This document shows positions 36,161 through 44,265 of a stretch of 64,000 nt of DNA, one piece after another. The translations under genes were made by a program, and so were the position numbers. The stretch's first letter is position 1, and every line of letters starts with the position of its first letter. The notes beneath the pieces are model-generated. The model had not been told where the DNA came from, made no database searches, and was given only the letters and a program-made list of their open reading frames with translations. The stretch comes from Rhodobacteraceae bacterium UBA6213 (lineage in GTDB: Bacteria; Pseudomonadota; Alphaproteobacteria; Rhodobacterales; Rhodobacteraceae): assembly GCA_002421605.1 (NCBI GenBank), contig DISJ01000020.1:248684-312683 (forward strand). Reading direction: 5' to 3'.

Positions 36161-36963
36161 AGGAAGCCTCCGGTATCGGTGCCGCCGGTCTTGGCTATAC
36201 CGCGGCGGCGGAAATATTCAGCGATGGTCAATAGCACGATCGACGCGGCGACAAGGCAGGTGCCCAGCGCCATGATCATCGGGATCTGCTTTGGAAATCG
36301 CAGTTGCGAGAAGATGTAGGTGGGCAGCGTCGGCTCGTTTCCGGCTAGGAAAAAGGCGATGATGAATTCGTCGAGCGAAATCGTGAATGACATCAGCAGC
36401 GACGAGATGACACCGGGCATCACCAACGGCAGCGTAATCAGCCGGAACGTGGACCACTTGGTTTCGCCCAGATCGTAGGACGCTTCTTCAAGGCTGCGGT
36501 CGAGCGCGTTGAATGCGGTGTTCAAAATCGCAATCGCGTAGGGCGTACAAATCAGCACATGGCCCAGAATGACGGTAAAGACCGAAAGCGTGACGCCAAT
36601 GCCCAAAAGCACCACCAGTAACGAAACCGCCACGATGATCTCGGGCAAAACCAGCGGCAGCATGATCAGGCCGATGATCCCCGCCTTGCCCGGAAAGCTG
36701 AAGCGCGTCGCCGCCCGCGCGGCAAAAATGCCCAGCGTCGTGGCAAAGATCGCTGACGAGAGCGCGATGATCAGCGAGTTTTCCACCGCTGTGCGCAGCG
36801 TCGTGTTGGCCGCCATCTGGCGGAACCACTCGACGGTGAAACCCTTAAGCGGAAAGGCGATGATCGTGCCGTCGTTGAAGGCGAAGATCGGCAACAGGAT
36901 GATCGGCGCATAGAGAAAAAGAAGGTAGAGATAGGCGTAGGTGCGCAGCGCGGGAAACTTCAT
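36157..36963 (-). CDS. potC: Polyamine-type ABC transporter permease PotC
   Basis: Inner-membrane permease of 268 aa with six predicted helices and the ATPase-docking loop DRSLEEASYDLGETKWSTF. The segment TISLDEFIIAFFLAGNE is typical of PotC/PotI. Overlaps potB and potA by ATGA/GTGA. It forms the channel with PotB. Confidence 0.91.
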   Translation of the reverse strand: MKFPALRTYAYLYLLFLYAPIILLPIFAFNDGTIIAFPLKGFTVEWFRQMAANTTLRTAVENSLIIALSSAIFATTLGIFAARAATRFSFPGKAGIIGLIMLPLVLPEIIVAVSLLVVLLGIGVTLSVFTVILGHVLICTPYAIAILNTAFNALDRSLEEASYDLGETKWSTFRLITLPLVMPGVISSLLMSFTISLDEFIIAFFLAGNEPTLPTYIFSQLRFPKQIPMIMALGTCLVAASIVLLTIAEYFRRRGIAKTGGTDTGGFL

Positions 36964-37844
36964 TTCTGCACCCTCAGGAAGCGGCGATTGAGGAACAGGA
37001 ACACAAGGCTCACCAGCGTCACGATCGCCATGGCCGAAACCGCGATCGCCGACCCCATTGGCTTGTTGTCGAGATCCAGCATCCGCGCCTGGATGAGGTT
37101 CGCCACCATCGGCACCTTGCCGCCCCCGATTAGTTGCGGCGTCACATAATCACCGATGGTCGGGATGAACACGATCAGCACCGCTGCCACCACCCCCGGC
37201 ATCGCCAGCGGCAGCGTCACCCGCCAGAAAGTCATCAGCCGCGATTCGCCTAGGTCTTGCCCGGCCTCAAGCAACGAGCGGTCGATTTTTTCCAGCGCCA
37301 CGAAGATCGGCAGAATGGCAAAGGGCGCATAGGCATGCGCCAGCGTCACAACGATCGCCTGCACGTTGTTGAGCATGTTCAGCGGCTGGTCGATCAGCCC
37401 GACGATATCAAGGCTCGAATTGATGACACCGTTGAAACCCAGGATCACTTTCCACAGAAACACCCGGATCAAATACGAGGTCCAGAATGGAATGGTGATC
37501 AGAAACAGCCAGCGCGATTTCATCGCGGGACTGACGTTGAACGAAATGTAATAAGCAATCGGAAAAGCGATCAGCACAGTGGTCAACGTGACCATGCCCG
37601 ACACGAACAACGAGCGGGTCAGAATCGCGCGAAACACCTCATCGGACCAGGTGTCGATGTAGTTCTGCAGCGTAAATTCGTGGATGACGGTCAGATACCC
37701 GTCTTTGAAAAAAGAAAAGGCGACAATCGTCGCCAGCGGAGCTGCGAGCAGCAGCAGCGCATACAGCGCAGTGGGGCTGACCAGCATATAGCCCGAAAAA
37801 GCCTCGGTGCGGGTCATGCGCCGCCATCGGTTTGCTTTTGCCAT
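36960..37844 (-). CDS. potB: Polyamine-type ABC transporter permease PotB
   Basis: Permease of 294 aa, six helices, with docking loop DRSLLEAGQDLGESRLMTFW and the PotB-like FWTSYLIRVFLWKVILG. It is the first gene of potBCA as seen here. No periplasmic binding protein (PotD) gene lies on either side: upstream is a regulator gene, downstream cysS. The importer must therefore take its binding protein from elsewhere. Confidence 0.9.
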   Translation of the reverse strand: MAKANRWRRMTRTEAFSGYMLVSPTALYALLLLAAPLATIVAFSFFKDGYLTVIHEFTLQNYIDTWSDEVFRAILTRSLFVSGMVTLTTVLIAFPIAYYISFNVSPAMKSRWLFLITIPFWTSYLIRVFLWKVILGFNGVINSSLDIVGLIDQPLNMLNNVQAIVVTLAHAYAPFAILPIFVALEKIDRSLLEAGQDLGESRLMTFWRVTLPLAMPGVVAAVLIVFIPTIGDYVTPQLIGGGKVPMVANLIQARMLDLDNKPMGSAIAVSAMAIVTLVSLVFLFLNRRFLRVQK

Positions 37845-38024
37845 TTCCCCCCCGCCCGCTTCAGCATGTGCGCAACCGCTTCGCCCTGCGTTGGGGCGTT
37901 ACTTGGGCAAGTTTGCACAAGGCGCGGCGCAAGAAAAGGGGGTGCGCGCGTGCCACGTCGCATTGGGCGCGATTGCCTTGCCGCAGCGCCGTCATGCCGG
38001 TTATTCGTGCAACCCTGAAACGCC

Positions 38025-39431
38025 TCAGACCGGCAAGTCGCCCGGCGGGCTGGCCAAAAGCCGCGCCAATGTCGTTAACGCGCGGCTGAATCGCTCTTCG
38101 CTGACGCCGCCCGCAATTGCGATGCGCACGGCGTTCGGCGCATGGCCATCGCCCAGCGCATACTCGTCTGCCGAGCGCAGCAACACGCCTTCCGCCTCGG
38201 CCATGCGCGTGAATGTCGAGGCGCGCCAGCCGATAGGCAGGTGCAGCCACAGAAACGTAAGGCCAGGCTGGAACGAAAGGTTATAGCCCGCAAGCGCCTT
38301 GACCGCCAGTTCTTGCCGCTTTGTCATCACCGCCTGCGCCGCAGCACGCAGCCGCGCCGCCTCGCCCGAAACAAGCAGGCGCGTCACGATATCGGTAATC
38401 GGGCGCGGCAGGCCGAAATAGCTGTGCTGCGCCGCAAGCCGACCAACCTCGCCCAGACCTTGCGGGCAGGCCACGATGCCAAACCGCAGCCCCGCCGAGA
38501 TCGGCTTGGAAAGGCTCGAAACGTGCCAAGTGCGTTCGGGCGCGAGTTCGCGAATATAGGGAATGCCCGAGGTAGGCATGGTATAGCAATCGTCCTCGAG
38601 AATCTGCAGATCATGCGCGCGCGCAACCGCGACGATTTCTTCGCGCCGCGCAAGGCTCATGCGCGCGGTGGTCGGGTTTTGCGCTTCGGGGGTGACGCAA
38701 ACAACCTGCCCACCGTGGCGCCGACAGGCCGCATCAAGCGCGTCAGCGCGCATGCCTTCATCGTCAAGCGCCACCGGCACCACCTCGGCGCGCTGCAGCC
38801 GCGCGGCATGGCGAAAACCGGGATAGGCCAGGGCCTCGGCCAGCACTACCGGGCGTTCGCCGCGCAGGCAGCACGAAAGCACGATGTTGATGCCATTCTG
38901 ACCGCCATGCGTCAGCACCAGATCGTCTTCACATAGCGGCCCGATGCGGCAACACGAAAGCCAATCGACCACCGCACGGCGGCAGGCGCTATCGCGCCGC
39001 AAACCGGGGTATTCCAGATAGTCGTGCCCAATCTGCCCCGCCGCCTCCATCATAACCCGCGCGAGCGCCTCGGTCTGACCAACGTCGGGCAGCTGCGGGC
39101 TGCGCATATCTACCGGGCCGTTTTCACGGTCAAACTCTGGAAAATGGTCAAGGTGCAAGGGTTCGCGCGGGCCGAGACGCGGGCTGGCAGAGGCGACAAA
39201 GGTGCCGCGTCCAACTGCCGCTGAAAGCAACCCTTCCTGTGTGCCGATCTGATAGGCGCGCGCCACAGTGCCCGGCGTAATACCAAGCGCCCAAGCAAGT
39301 TCGCGCACGGGCGGAAGCTGCACCCCCGCAGCTAGCACCCCCGCGCGCACATCGGCGCGCAGTGCGCGCACCAGCGCGAGATATTTCGGCCCATCTTGCG
39401 CGGCAAGGTCCGGCCGCCAGTTTGTATCCAT
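38025..39431 (-). CDS. MocR-type regulator (GntR HTH plus aminotransferase-like domain)
   Basis: Fusion of 468 aa. A GntR winged helix (about 15-80; GVQLPPVRELAWALGITPGT) precedes a class I aminotransferase-like domain (about 115-465) with LTHGGQNGINIVL and the PLP lysine in SSLSKPISAGLRFG. Such proteins sense PLP or amino compounds. It is divergent from the DUF1127 gene, with several GTAT/ATAC inverted repeats between, and lies 180 nt upstream of potBCA in the same direction, so it may control amine uptake. The 180-nt spacer shows no clear site. Confidence 0.9.
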   Translation of the reverse strand: MDTNWRPDLAAQDGPKYLALVRALRADVRAGVLAAGVQLPPVRELAWALGITPGTVARAYQIGTQEGLLSAAVGRGTFVASASPRLGPREPLHLDHFPEFDRENGPVDMRSPQLPDVGQTEALARVMMEAAGQIGHDYLEYPGLRRDSACRRAVVDWLSCCRIGPLCEDDLVLTHGGQNGINIVLSCCLRGERPVVLAEALAYPGFRHAARLQRAEVVPVALDDEGMRADALDAACRRHGGQVVCVTPEAQNPTTARMSLARREEIVAVARAHDLQILEDDCYTMPTSGIPYIRELAPERTWHVSSLSKPISAGLRFGIVACPQGLGEVGRLAAQHSYFGLPRPITDIVTRLLVSGEAARLRAAAQAVMTKRQELAVKALAGYNLSFQPGLTFLWLHLPIGWRASTFTRMAEAEGVLLRSADEYALGDGHAPNAVRIAIAGGVSEERFSRALTTLARLLASPPGDLPV

Positions 39432-39451
39432 GACAATGTTTCTCTGGTGGC

Positions 39452-39509
39452 GGATACGCCCGTATTGTATCCTTATACTTAGCAGAAGCCCTGCAAGTGT
39501 ATCAATACA
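39452..39509. promoter_or_regulatory. Candidate MocR operators between the regulator and DUF1127 genes
   Basis: GGATAC-N9-GTATCC (39452-39472), a further ATAC at 39475-39478 and TGTATCAATACA (39498-39509) are inverted or repeated GTAT/ATAC half-sites in an 89-nt divergent spacer. MocR regulators usually bind repeated half-sites in their own upstream region. The same spacer must hold both promoters. Confidence 0.5.
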
Positions 39510-39520
39510 AAAGGTGTCCC

Positions 39521-39712
39521 ATGTCGGTCATTTCGCTTTCCCTCCCCGCTTCGCGCAAGGCCGCCCCATTGCGCGCCCGCATTGTGGCATGGGTTGTGCG
39601 GCGCCGTTCGCGCGCGGCGCTGGCGCGGCTTGACGACCACCTGCTGGCCGATATTGGCCTTACACGGGATCATGCCAAACGCGAGGCATCGCAGCCTTTC
39701 TGGCACGTATAG
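39521..39712 (+). CDS. DUF1127 small protein
   Basis: Arginine-rich protein of 63 aa with the DUF1127 core WVVRRRSRAALARLDDHLLADIGLTRDHAKREA (given here in parts: RSRAALARLDDHLLADIG then LTRDHAKREA). Alphaproteobacterial relatives often act in RNA turnover or phosphate and stress responses. ATG at 39521 follows AAGG at 7 nt; an upstream GTG at 39497 would overlap the candidate operator. A strong terminator follows. Divergent from the MocR regulator. Confidence 0.88.
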   Translation: MSVISLSLPASRKAAPLRARIVAWVVRRRSRAALARLDDHLLADIGLTRDHAKREASQPFWHV

Positions 39713-39743
39713 GCTCCGCAGTCCCCTGACGGAACCTCTTCCT

Positions 39744-39772
39744 CGGCCGGGCAAGTCCCGGCCGCTTTTTTT
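39744..39772 (+). terminator. Rho-independent terminator after the DUF1127 gene
   Basis: Perfect 8-bp stem CGGCCGGG/CCCGGCCG with loop CAAGT, followed by CTTTTTTTC. Placed 31 nt after the DUF1127 stop. Confidence 0.93.
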
Positions 39773-40026
39773 CAGCGCACGATCGCTTCAATGGCAATCG
39801 AACGGCGCTTCAGCTCGGCGTAAAGCGTGGGCAACACCCGCACCGCCCCCACCGCGACCGAAAGCGCATCGCCCAGCGCCACCTCGTTCGCTTGGCCCTG
39901 AACGCGCCAAACCATCCGGCGCGCCACGCCATCGTCATAGACAATTTCGGTGGCGCCGCTGCGGCCCCGTCGTAGGCCCAGAAAATCGACCCCACCTTTG
40001 GGCGAGTGAAAAAACGATTGTGTCAT
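39772..40026 (-). CDS. Conserved-looking small protein of unknown function (84 aa)
   Basis: I do not recognise a named family. The product starts MTQSFFHSPKGGVDFLGLRR and has no membrane helix or metal motif; the C-terminal half is a likely amphipathic helix ending KRRSIAIEAIVR. Codon use resembles neighbours. The ATG at 40026 is preferred to one at 40074 because the extra 16 residues look non-coding. The stop touches the end of the DUF1127 terminator. Confidence 0.6.
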   Translation of the reverse strand: MTQSFFHSPKGGVDFLGLRRGRSGATEIVYDDGVARRMVWRVQGQANEVALGDALSVAVGAVRVLPTLYAELKRRSIAIEAIVR

Positions 40027-40148
40027 TGCTGCTCGGCCTTTTGTATGCCTGTGATTGCAGCCTGCCTGCGGCATCGCTGCACGGTCAATACAAAGCAGCG
40101 CCCTGACCTACGCCGTGCGGTACCTGAGTCTTTCGCGCAACAGCCGCG

Positions 40149-40604
40149 CTAATGGCGCCCGTAAAGCGCTTCGGCGCGGGTTTCGAAGGCGCGCACGATC
40201 CGCCGCATCGCCTCGTCGAACACCACGCCGATCACCTTTTGCAGCACGAGATTGCGAAACTCGAAATCGACGTGAAAATCGACGTCGCAGCCACCGCCTT
40301 CGCGATCATTGAATTGCCACCAACTTTTGAAGTGACGAAACGGTCCGTCGGTGTATTCCGAGTCGGTCCGGTGGTGCACCGGGTCCAGCACCACGCGGTT
40401 GCCGAACTTTTCGCGAAACAGCTTGAACGAAATCACCATCTCGACCATCTGCACTTCGCGACCGTCCGCTAGCGGCTGGCGCGAACGTATCCGAACGGCC
40501 GAGTTCCACGGCAAAAACTCGGGGTAACGCTCCATATCGGCGACAAGATTGTACATCTCGCTCGCCGAATAGGGCATCTGGCGTTTTTCGCTGTGCGTTG
40601 GCAT
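40149..40604 (-). CDS. COQ10/RatA-type START-domain protein
   Basis: Polyketide-cyclase/START family protein of 151 aa. The pattern YSASEMYNLVADMERYPEFLPW (residues about 12-33; quoted in part as MYNLVADMERYPEFLPW) and FVVRKVIG-like LVLQKVIGVVFDEAMRRIV mark the COQ10/RatA group, which binds ubiquinone or its precursors in the membrane. The start at 40604 fits the family; the frame is open upstream into hpt's region but not typical. Divergent from hpt with a 66-nt spacer. Confidence 0.88.
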   Translation of the reverse strand: MPTHSEKRQMPYSASEMYNLVADMERYPEFLPWNSAVRIRSRQPLADGREVQMVEMVISFKLFREKFGNRVVLDPVHHRTDSEYTDGPFRHFKSWWQFNDREGGGCDVDFHVDFEFRNLVLQKVIGVVFDEAMRRIVRAFETRAEALYGRH

Positions 40605-40670
40605 CCATTCAATCCGCGTGACTTGCTCTGCCCTTTTCGGTAACCCCGAGGTGGAAATCAAGAGGCACCC

Positions 40671-41210
40671 ATGCCGCATCGCCCCTATGTCATCGATCGA
40701 ATGATCTCGGCCAAGCGTATCGCGGCGCGCGTTGAGGCGTTGGCGCACGAAATCACCGACGCCTTCCAAGGCACCGACAAGCTGGTGGTGGTAGGGCTAT
40801 TGCGCGGCAGCTTCATCTTTATCGCCGACCTCGTGCGCGAAATCGATCTGCCGGTCGAGGTCGACTTTATCGAGGCTTCGTCTTACGGCGACGAGATGAC
40901 GACAAGCCGCGAAGTGCGGATATTGAAAGACCTGCGTTCCGGCATCGAAGGGCGCGATGTGTTGGTTGTCGAGGACATCGTCGATACCGGCTTCACGCTT
41001 AACCATGTGCTCAACATGCTCAAGGCACGCAAGCCCAAACGGATCGAGGTTTGCGCCTTGCTCGACAAACCCTCGCGCCGCGAGGTGCCGATCAAGGCCA
41101 CCTGGACCGGGTTTGACATCCCCGACGAATTCGTGGTCGGCTACGGCATCGACTTTGCCCAGCGCAACCGCAACCTGCCCCATATCGGCAAGGTCAGGTT
41201 TACCGAGTGA
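40671..41210 (+). CDS. hpt: Hypoxanthine phosphoribosyltransferase
   Basis: Purine salvage enzyme of 179 aa forming IMP (and GMP) from bases and PRPP. The PRPP loop [18 protein letters not shown] (residues about 97-114) carries the paired acidic residues. [15 protein letters not shown] precedes it and [19 protein letters not shown] ends the fold. RBS AGAGG lies upstream. The stop overlaps the mug start as TGATG. Confidence 0.95.
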   Translation: MPHRPYVIDRMISAKRIAARVEALAHEITDAFQGTDKLVVVGLLRGSFIFIADLVREIDLPVEVDFIEASSYGDEMTTSREVRILKDLRSGIEGRDVLVVEDIVDTGFTLNHVLNMLKARKPKRIEVCALLDKPSRREVPIKATWTGFDIPDEFVVGYGIDFAQRNRNLPHIGKVRFTE

Positions 41211-41722
41211 TGTTGCCCGATCTGATAGCGCCCGATCTTGACCTGCTGTTTTGCGGCACCGCGCCGGGGCTGACCTCGGCGGCGCGCGGGCATTATTATG
41301 CGCGCCCCGGCAACCGTTTCTGGCCGATGCTGGCCGAAACCGGCATGACCCCGCGGCTGTTTCGCCCGGAGGAAGACCATTTGTTGCCCGCGCTTGGCCT
41401 CGGGCTGACCGACGTTGCGCGCAAGGGCGTGGCCGGGCAAGACCGCGACATACCGCCCGACGCCTACGCCCCCGCCCTGCTTGCCAATCTGGTGGCGCGC
41501 ATCCGTCCGCGCGGCATTGCCTTTACCAGCCTGACCGCCGCACGCCTTGCCCTTGGCGCGCGTTACGCGGCGGGGTTGCACGCAGGCACGGGTGCGATGA
41601 GCGGGCTTGTGGTCTGGGTGCTACCCTCACCCTCGGGGCTTGCGCGCAGCCATTTTCACCCCGAACCGTGGCAGGCCGCCGGGGCTTGGCTGCAAACACT
41701 GCGCCAATCGAGGGTAGCATGA
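41210..41722 (+). CDS. mug: G/U mismatch-specific DNA glycosylase (Mug family)
   Basis: Uracil/ethenocytosine glycosylase of 170 aa. The active-site Asn-type motif region is LLFCGTAPGLTSAARGHYYARPGNRFW (in parts: FCGTAPGLTSAARGHYY, then ARPGNRFW), and the second motif is VLPSPSGLARSHF. Start ATG 41210 overlaps the hpt stop; a GTG one codon upstream is possible. Its last 57 nt have a diverged copy at about 43455-43510, the left edge of the cytochrome duplication. Confidence 0.88.
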   Translation: MLPDLIAPDLDLLFCGTAPGLTSAARGHYYARPGNRFWPMLAETGMTPRLFRPEEDHLLPALGLGLTDVARKGVAGQDRDIPPDAYAPALLANLVARIRPRGIAFTSLTAARLALGARYAAGLHAGTGAMSGLVVWVLPSPSGLARSHFHPEPWQAAGAWLQTLRQSRVA

Positions 41723-41910
41723 ACCCGCGTTGGATGATCCGCATGGCGCGCTGGTCGCGCAGACCGCCATCCTGGGGGCGGGTCAAGCTGGTGTTCGGAA
41801 TCGTTGCGGCGGCGCTGTTGCTGGTGGCGGTCGAACGCTGGATCGGCTGGCCTGACTGGGCGACGCTGGAACCTGCGCGTCGTGGCATTGGGATCAAAAC
41901 AACAAATTGA
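41719..41910 (+). CDS. Small single-pass membrane protein (63 aa), unknown function
   Basis: Starts MNPRWMIRMARWSRRPPSWG, a strongly basic cytoplasmic head, then one helix (LVFGIVAAALLLVAVERWIGW). The short tail is periplasmic. Its ATG overlaps the mug stop (ATGA), so it is translated. A broken copy lies at 43510-43674 in front of the second cytochrome pair, tying it to the cytochrome genes. I know no function for it. Confidence 0.8.
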   Translation: MNPRWMIRMARWSRRPPSWGRVKLVFGIVAAALLLVAVERWIGWPDWATLEPARRGIGIKTTN

Positions 41911-42000
41911 GACAAATCGGCGCGGTTCCGCCGACGGGGTTGTGAAACGATTGTTCTGCTTTATGGTGGTCCGACTCTTTCCTAAAAAAGTGAGAACACA

Positions 42001-42477
42001 ATGCGCGCTTTCAAGACCATAGCACTATGCGCTATCCTCGCGAGCCTGTCGCTTGGTGCCGCCCAAGCCCAGGCCGTTGACCCCAAACTGGTGGTTATCG
42101 ACGCCCGTCAATCGTTTATGTCTCTTATCGCTTTCTACTCTGCTCCGCTTGGGGCGATGGACAAGGGCAGCATGCCTTATGACGCAGCAACGGCAAGCGC
42201 CGCGGCGAACTATATTGCCGCACTGACATCGCTTGACCAAAGCGGCCTGTGGGTGGAAGGCACCGATCGCGCCTACGACGAGTCCAGCCTCGCGCTGCCT
42301 GCGCTTTGGGAACCGGCGGCCGATCTGAACGGCAAGATCGCCGCTCTACGTGATACTTCGCTGGCGCTGCAAGCCGCCGCAGGCACCGATCTGGCGACCA
42401 TGCAAGCCGCGCTCGCCAACCTTAACGGCACCTGCAAAGCTTGCCACGGCGATTACAAGTTCAAGCCGCCGAAGTGA
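42001..42477 (+). CDS. cycF: Class II cytochrome c (cytochrome c554/c'-like), first copy
   Basis: Periplasmic four-helix cytochrome c of 158 aa. Signal peptide 1-24 (cut after AQA), helices in the middle, and one heme site CKACH near the C-terminus, as in class II cytochromes. Rhodobacter sphaeroides cycF encodes cytochrome c554 and is followed by cycG for a diheme cytochrome; the same pair is seen here, 74 nt apart. Possible electron carrier; partner unknown. A second copy is at 43765. Confidence 0.85.
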   Translation: MRAFKTIALCAILASLSLGAAQAQAVDPKLVVIDARQSFMSLIAFYSAPLGAMDKGSMPYDAATASAAANYIAALTSLDQSGLWVEGTDRAYDESSLALPALWEPAADLNGKIAALRDTSLALQAAAGTDLATMQAALANLNGTCKACHGDYKFKPPK

Positions 42478-42551
42478 TCGGACGTTGAACTCTACCGGGG
42501 CGCCGCGGTTGCGAAATTGCGGCGCCCCATTTTTTCAAGCCCGAGGTATTC

Positions 42552-43454
42552 ATGCGTCCTCTGCATAAAGCGCTCGCGCTGTTGGTCGTTCTTGGCGGAG
42601 CTGGCACGGGCGCCGCGTTCTATCTGACCCGCCCAGAGCCGTTTTCACCCGACGCGATGGCCAACCTGCAGGGAAACGCCGAACAGGGTGCGCAGGTGTT
42701 TCGTGCGGGCGGGTGTGCCTCGTGCCATATGGCGCCAGACGCCGCAAACGCCGGACTGGCGGTCGAAATGCCGGGTGGCATTGCTTTTGCTTCCGAATTC
42801 GGCACTTTTTACGCCCCCAATATTTCGCCCGACCCGGTGCAGGGCATCGGCGGCTGGTCTGCGCTTGATCTGGCTAATGCGATGGTGCGCGGCGTCGGAC
42901 GCAGCGGCGAACACCTCTATCCGGCCTTTCCCTATGCGAGTTACCGCAACACCACGCTTCAGGACGTGGCCGACCTTTACGCGTATCTGCTCACCCTGCC
43001 CCCCGACCCAACCCCGAACCGCGCGCATGAGTTGAGCTTTCCGTTCAATCTGCGGGCCACGCTGGGTTTTTGGAAGCTGCTGTTCGTGAAAGACGACTGG
43101 GTCGTGACGGGCGATCTGAGCGAGGTCGAAGAGCGCGGGCGCTACCTTGCCGAAGGCTTGGGGCACTGCGCCGAATGCCACACACCGCGCAACATTCTGG
43201 GCGGCATGGAGCGCGACGCATGGCTTACCGGCGTGCCCGGCCTTTTGGGCAAGAGCGACGTTCCGGGCTTGACCCCCGACCAGCTGCAATGGTCAGAGAT
43301 CGACATCGCCTATTACCTGCGGTCCGGTTCAACGCCCGATTTCGACAGCGTCGGCGGTGAAATGGTGGATGTGGTCGAAAATTTCGCCCATCTTTCCAAT
43401 GATGATCGCAATGCAGTCGCCGCCTACCTCAAACGCGTGCCTGCAAGGAAGTGA
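42552..43454 (+). CDS. cycG: Membrane-anchored diheme cytochrome c, first copy
   Basis: Protein of 300 aa. The N-terminal helix (residues 5-25) anchors it and is probably uncleaved. Two c-type hemes sit at CASCH (about residue 56) and CAECH (about 203), in two cytochrome domains resembling the cytochrome subunit of periplasmic alcohol and gluconate dehydrogenases. Shared motifs are TFYAPNISPDP, GEHLYPAFPYASYRNTT and CHTPRNILGGM. It likely passes electrons between the quinone pool or a dehydrogenase and the small cytochrome cycF. RBS GAGG lies 6 nt upstream. Confidence 0.9.
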   Translation: MRPLHKALALLVVLGGAGTGAAFYLTRPEPFSPDAMANLQGNAEQGAQVFRAGGCASCHMAPDAANAGLAVEMPGGIAFASEFGTFYAPNISPDPVQGIGGWSALDLANAMVRGVGRSGEHLYPAFPYASYRNTTLQDVADLYAYLLTLPPDPTPNRAHELSFPFNLRATLGFWKLLFVKDDWVVTGDLSEVEERGRYLAEGLGHCAECHTPRNILGGMERDAWLTGVPGLLGKSDVPGLTPDQLQWSEIDIAYYLRSGSTPDFDSVGGEMVDVVENFAHLSNDDRNAVAAYLKRVPARK

Positions 43455-43509
43455 CCGTGACAAGGCGCCGAGGCTTGGCTCTGTAGGCGCTGCGCGAAAC
43501 GAGGGCTGC

Positions 43510-43674
43510 ATGAACCTTCGCTCAAAGGCGCACTGACTGCCTTTCTGCGGGCAGGTCAGGCGGGTGTTTGGCACTGCTTTGGCGGCGCTGTTGCTAGTAG
43601 CATTTGAGCGCGGCTTCGGCTGGGCGACGCAGCGCCCGCCAGCCAAAGGGGTCAGGCCAGGCCTATCGCACTAA
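43510..43674 (+). pseudogene. Broken copy of the small membrane protein gene at 41719
   Basis: The copy starts ATGAACC like the intact gene but meets TGA at codon 9 (43534-43536). The same frame then reads RRVFGTALAALLLVAFERGFGW, matching the intact protein's membrane helix, and stops at 43672. The 50 nt before it resemble the end of mug. The remaining 43455-43764 gap contains, besides this, a palindrome and a ribosome site for the second cycF. Confidence 0.75.
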
Positions 43675-43697
43675 AGGCGTACACGTTGTCGCAGTTG

Positions 43698-43709
43698 CCC
43701 GCATGCGGG
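43698..43709. other. 12-bp perfect palindrome before the second cycF
   Basis: CCCGCATGCGGG followed by TGTTTTG, 56 nt before the cycF start. It may be a protein-binding site or a weak terminator. Evidence is only the symmetry. Confidence 0.35.
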
Positions 43710-43764
43710 TGTTTTGCAATGTGCCCGGTGATAAGGTGTACCTGCGACTCATCTAGGAGCTAAT

Positions 43765-44238
43765 ATGTTTACTTCCCGCGCTCTAGCGCTTGGCGCGCTT
43801 ACATTGGCCCTTGGCCTTTCCCCCGTCTTTGCAGAGCAGATCGATCCGCGCGATACGGCAATCACCGCCCGTCAGGCATTGATGAACCTGTATTCGTTCA
43901 ACCTCGCGCCGCTTGTCGAAATGGACAAGGGCACCATTCCTTATGATGGCGTAGTCGCGACCGCTGCCGCTGCCAACATCATGGCGCTTTCGATGCTCGA
44001 CCAGACCTCCATCTGGATCGAAGGTTCTGACCACGGCTATTTGGAGTCAAGCAATACCCTGCCAACGATCTGGGCCGAAGACTCATATCTCAGCGGCAAG
44101 GTCAAAGGCATGGTTAATACATCGGTGCAGCTACACGATACCGTCGGAAACGGCATCGACGCGCTGCAAACCGCGGTCGTGAAGCTGAACAAAAGCTGCA
44201 ACGCCTGCCACGTCTACACCATCGAAAACACCAATTAA
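43765..44238 (+). CDS. cycF: Class II cytochrome c (cytochrome c554/c'-like), second copy
   Basis: Paralogue of the gene at 42001, 157 aa, with signal peptide 1-23 (cut after VFA) and a single heme site CNACH near the C-terminus. Conserved positions include ITARQALMNLYSFNLAPL versus IDARQSFMSLIAFYSAPL in the first copy and MDKGTIPYDG versus MDKGSMPYDA. Divergence is large, so the duplication is old and roles may differ. RBS AGGAG is strong. It precedes cycG2 by 27 nt. Confidence 0.85.
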   Translation: MFTSRALALGALTLALGLSPVFAEQIDPRDTAITARQALMNLYSFNLAPLVEMDKGTIPYDGVVATAAAANIMALSMLDQTSIWIEGSDHGYLESSNTLPTIWAEDSYLSGKVKGMVNTSVQLHDTVGNGIDALQTAVVKLNKSCNACHVYTIENTN

Positions 44239-44265
44239 GGGGCGCTGCCCCGCCGAAAGTCCAAA

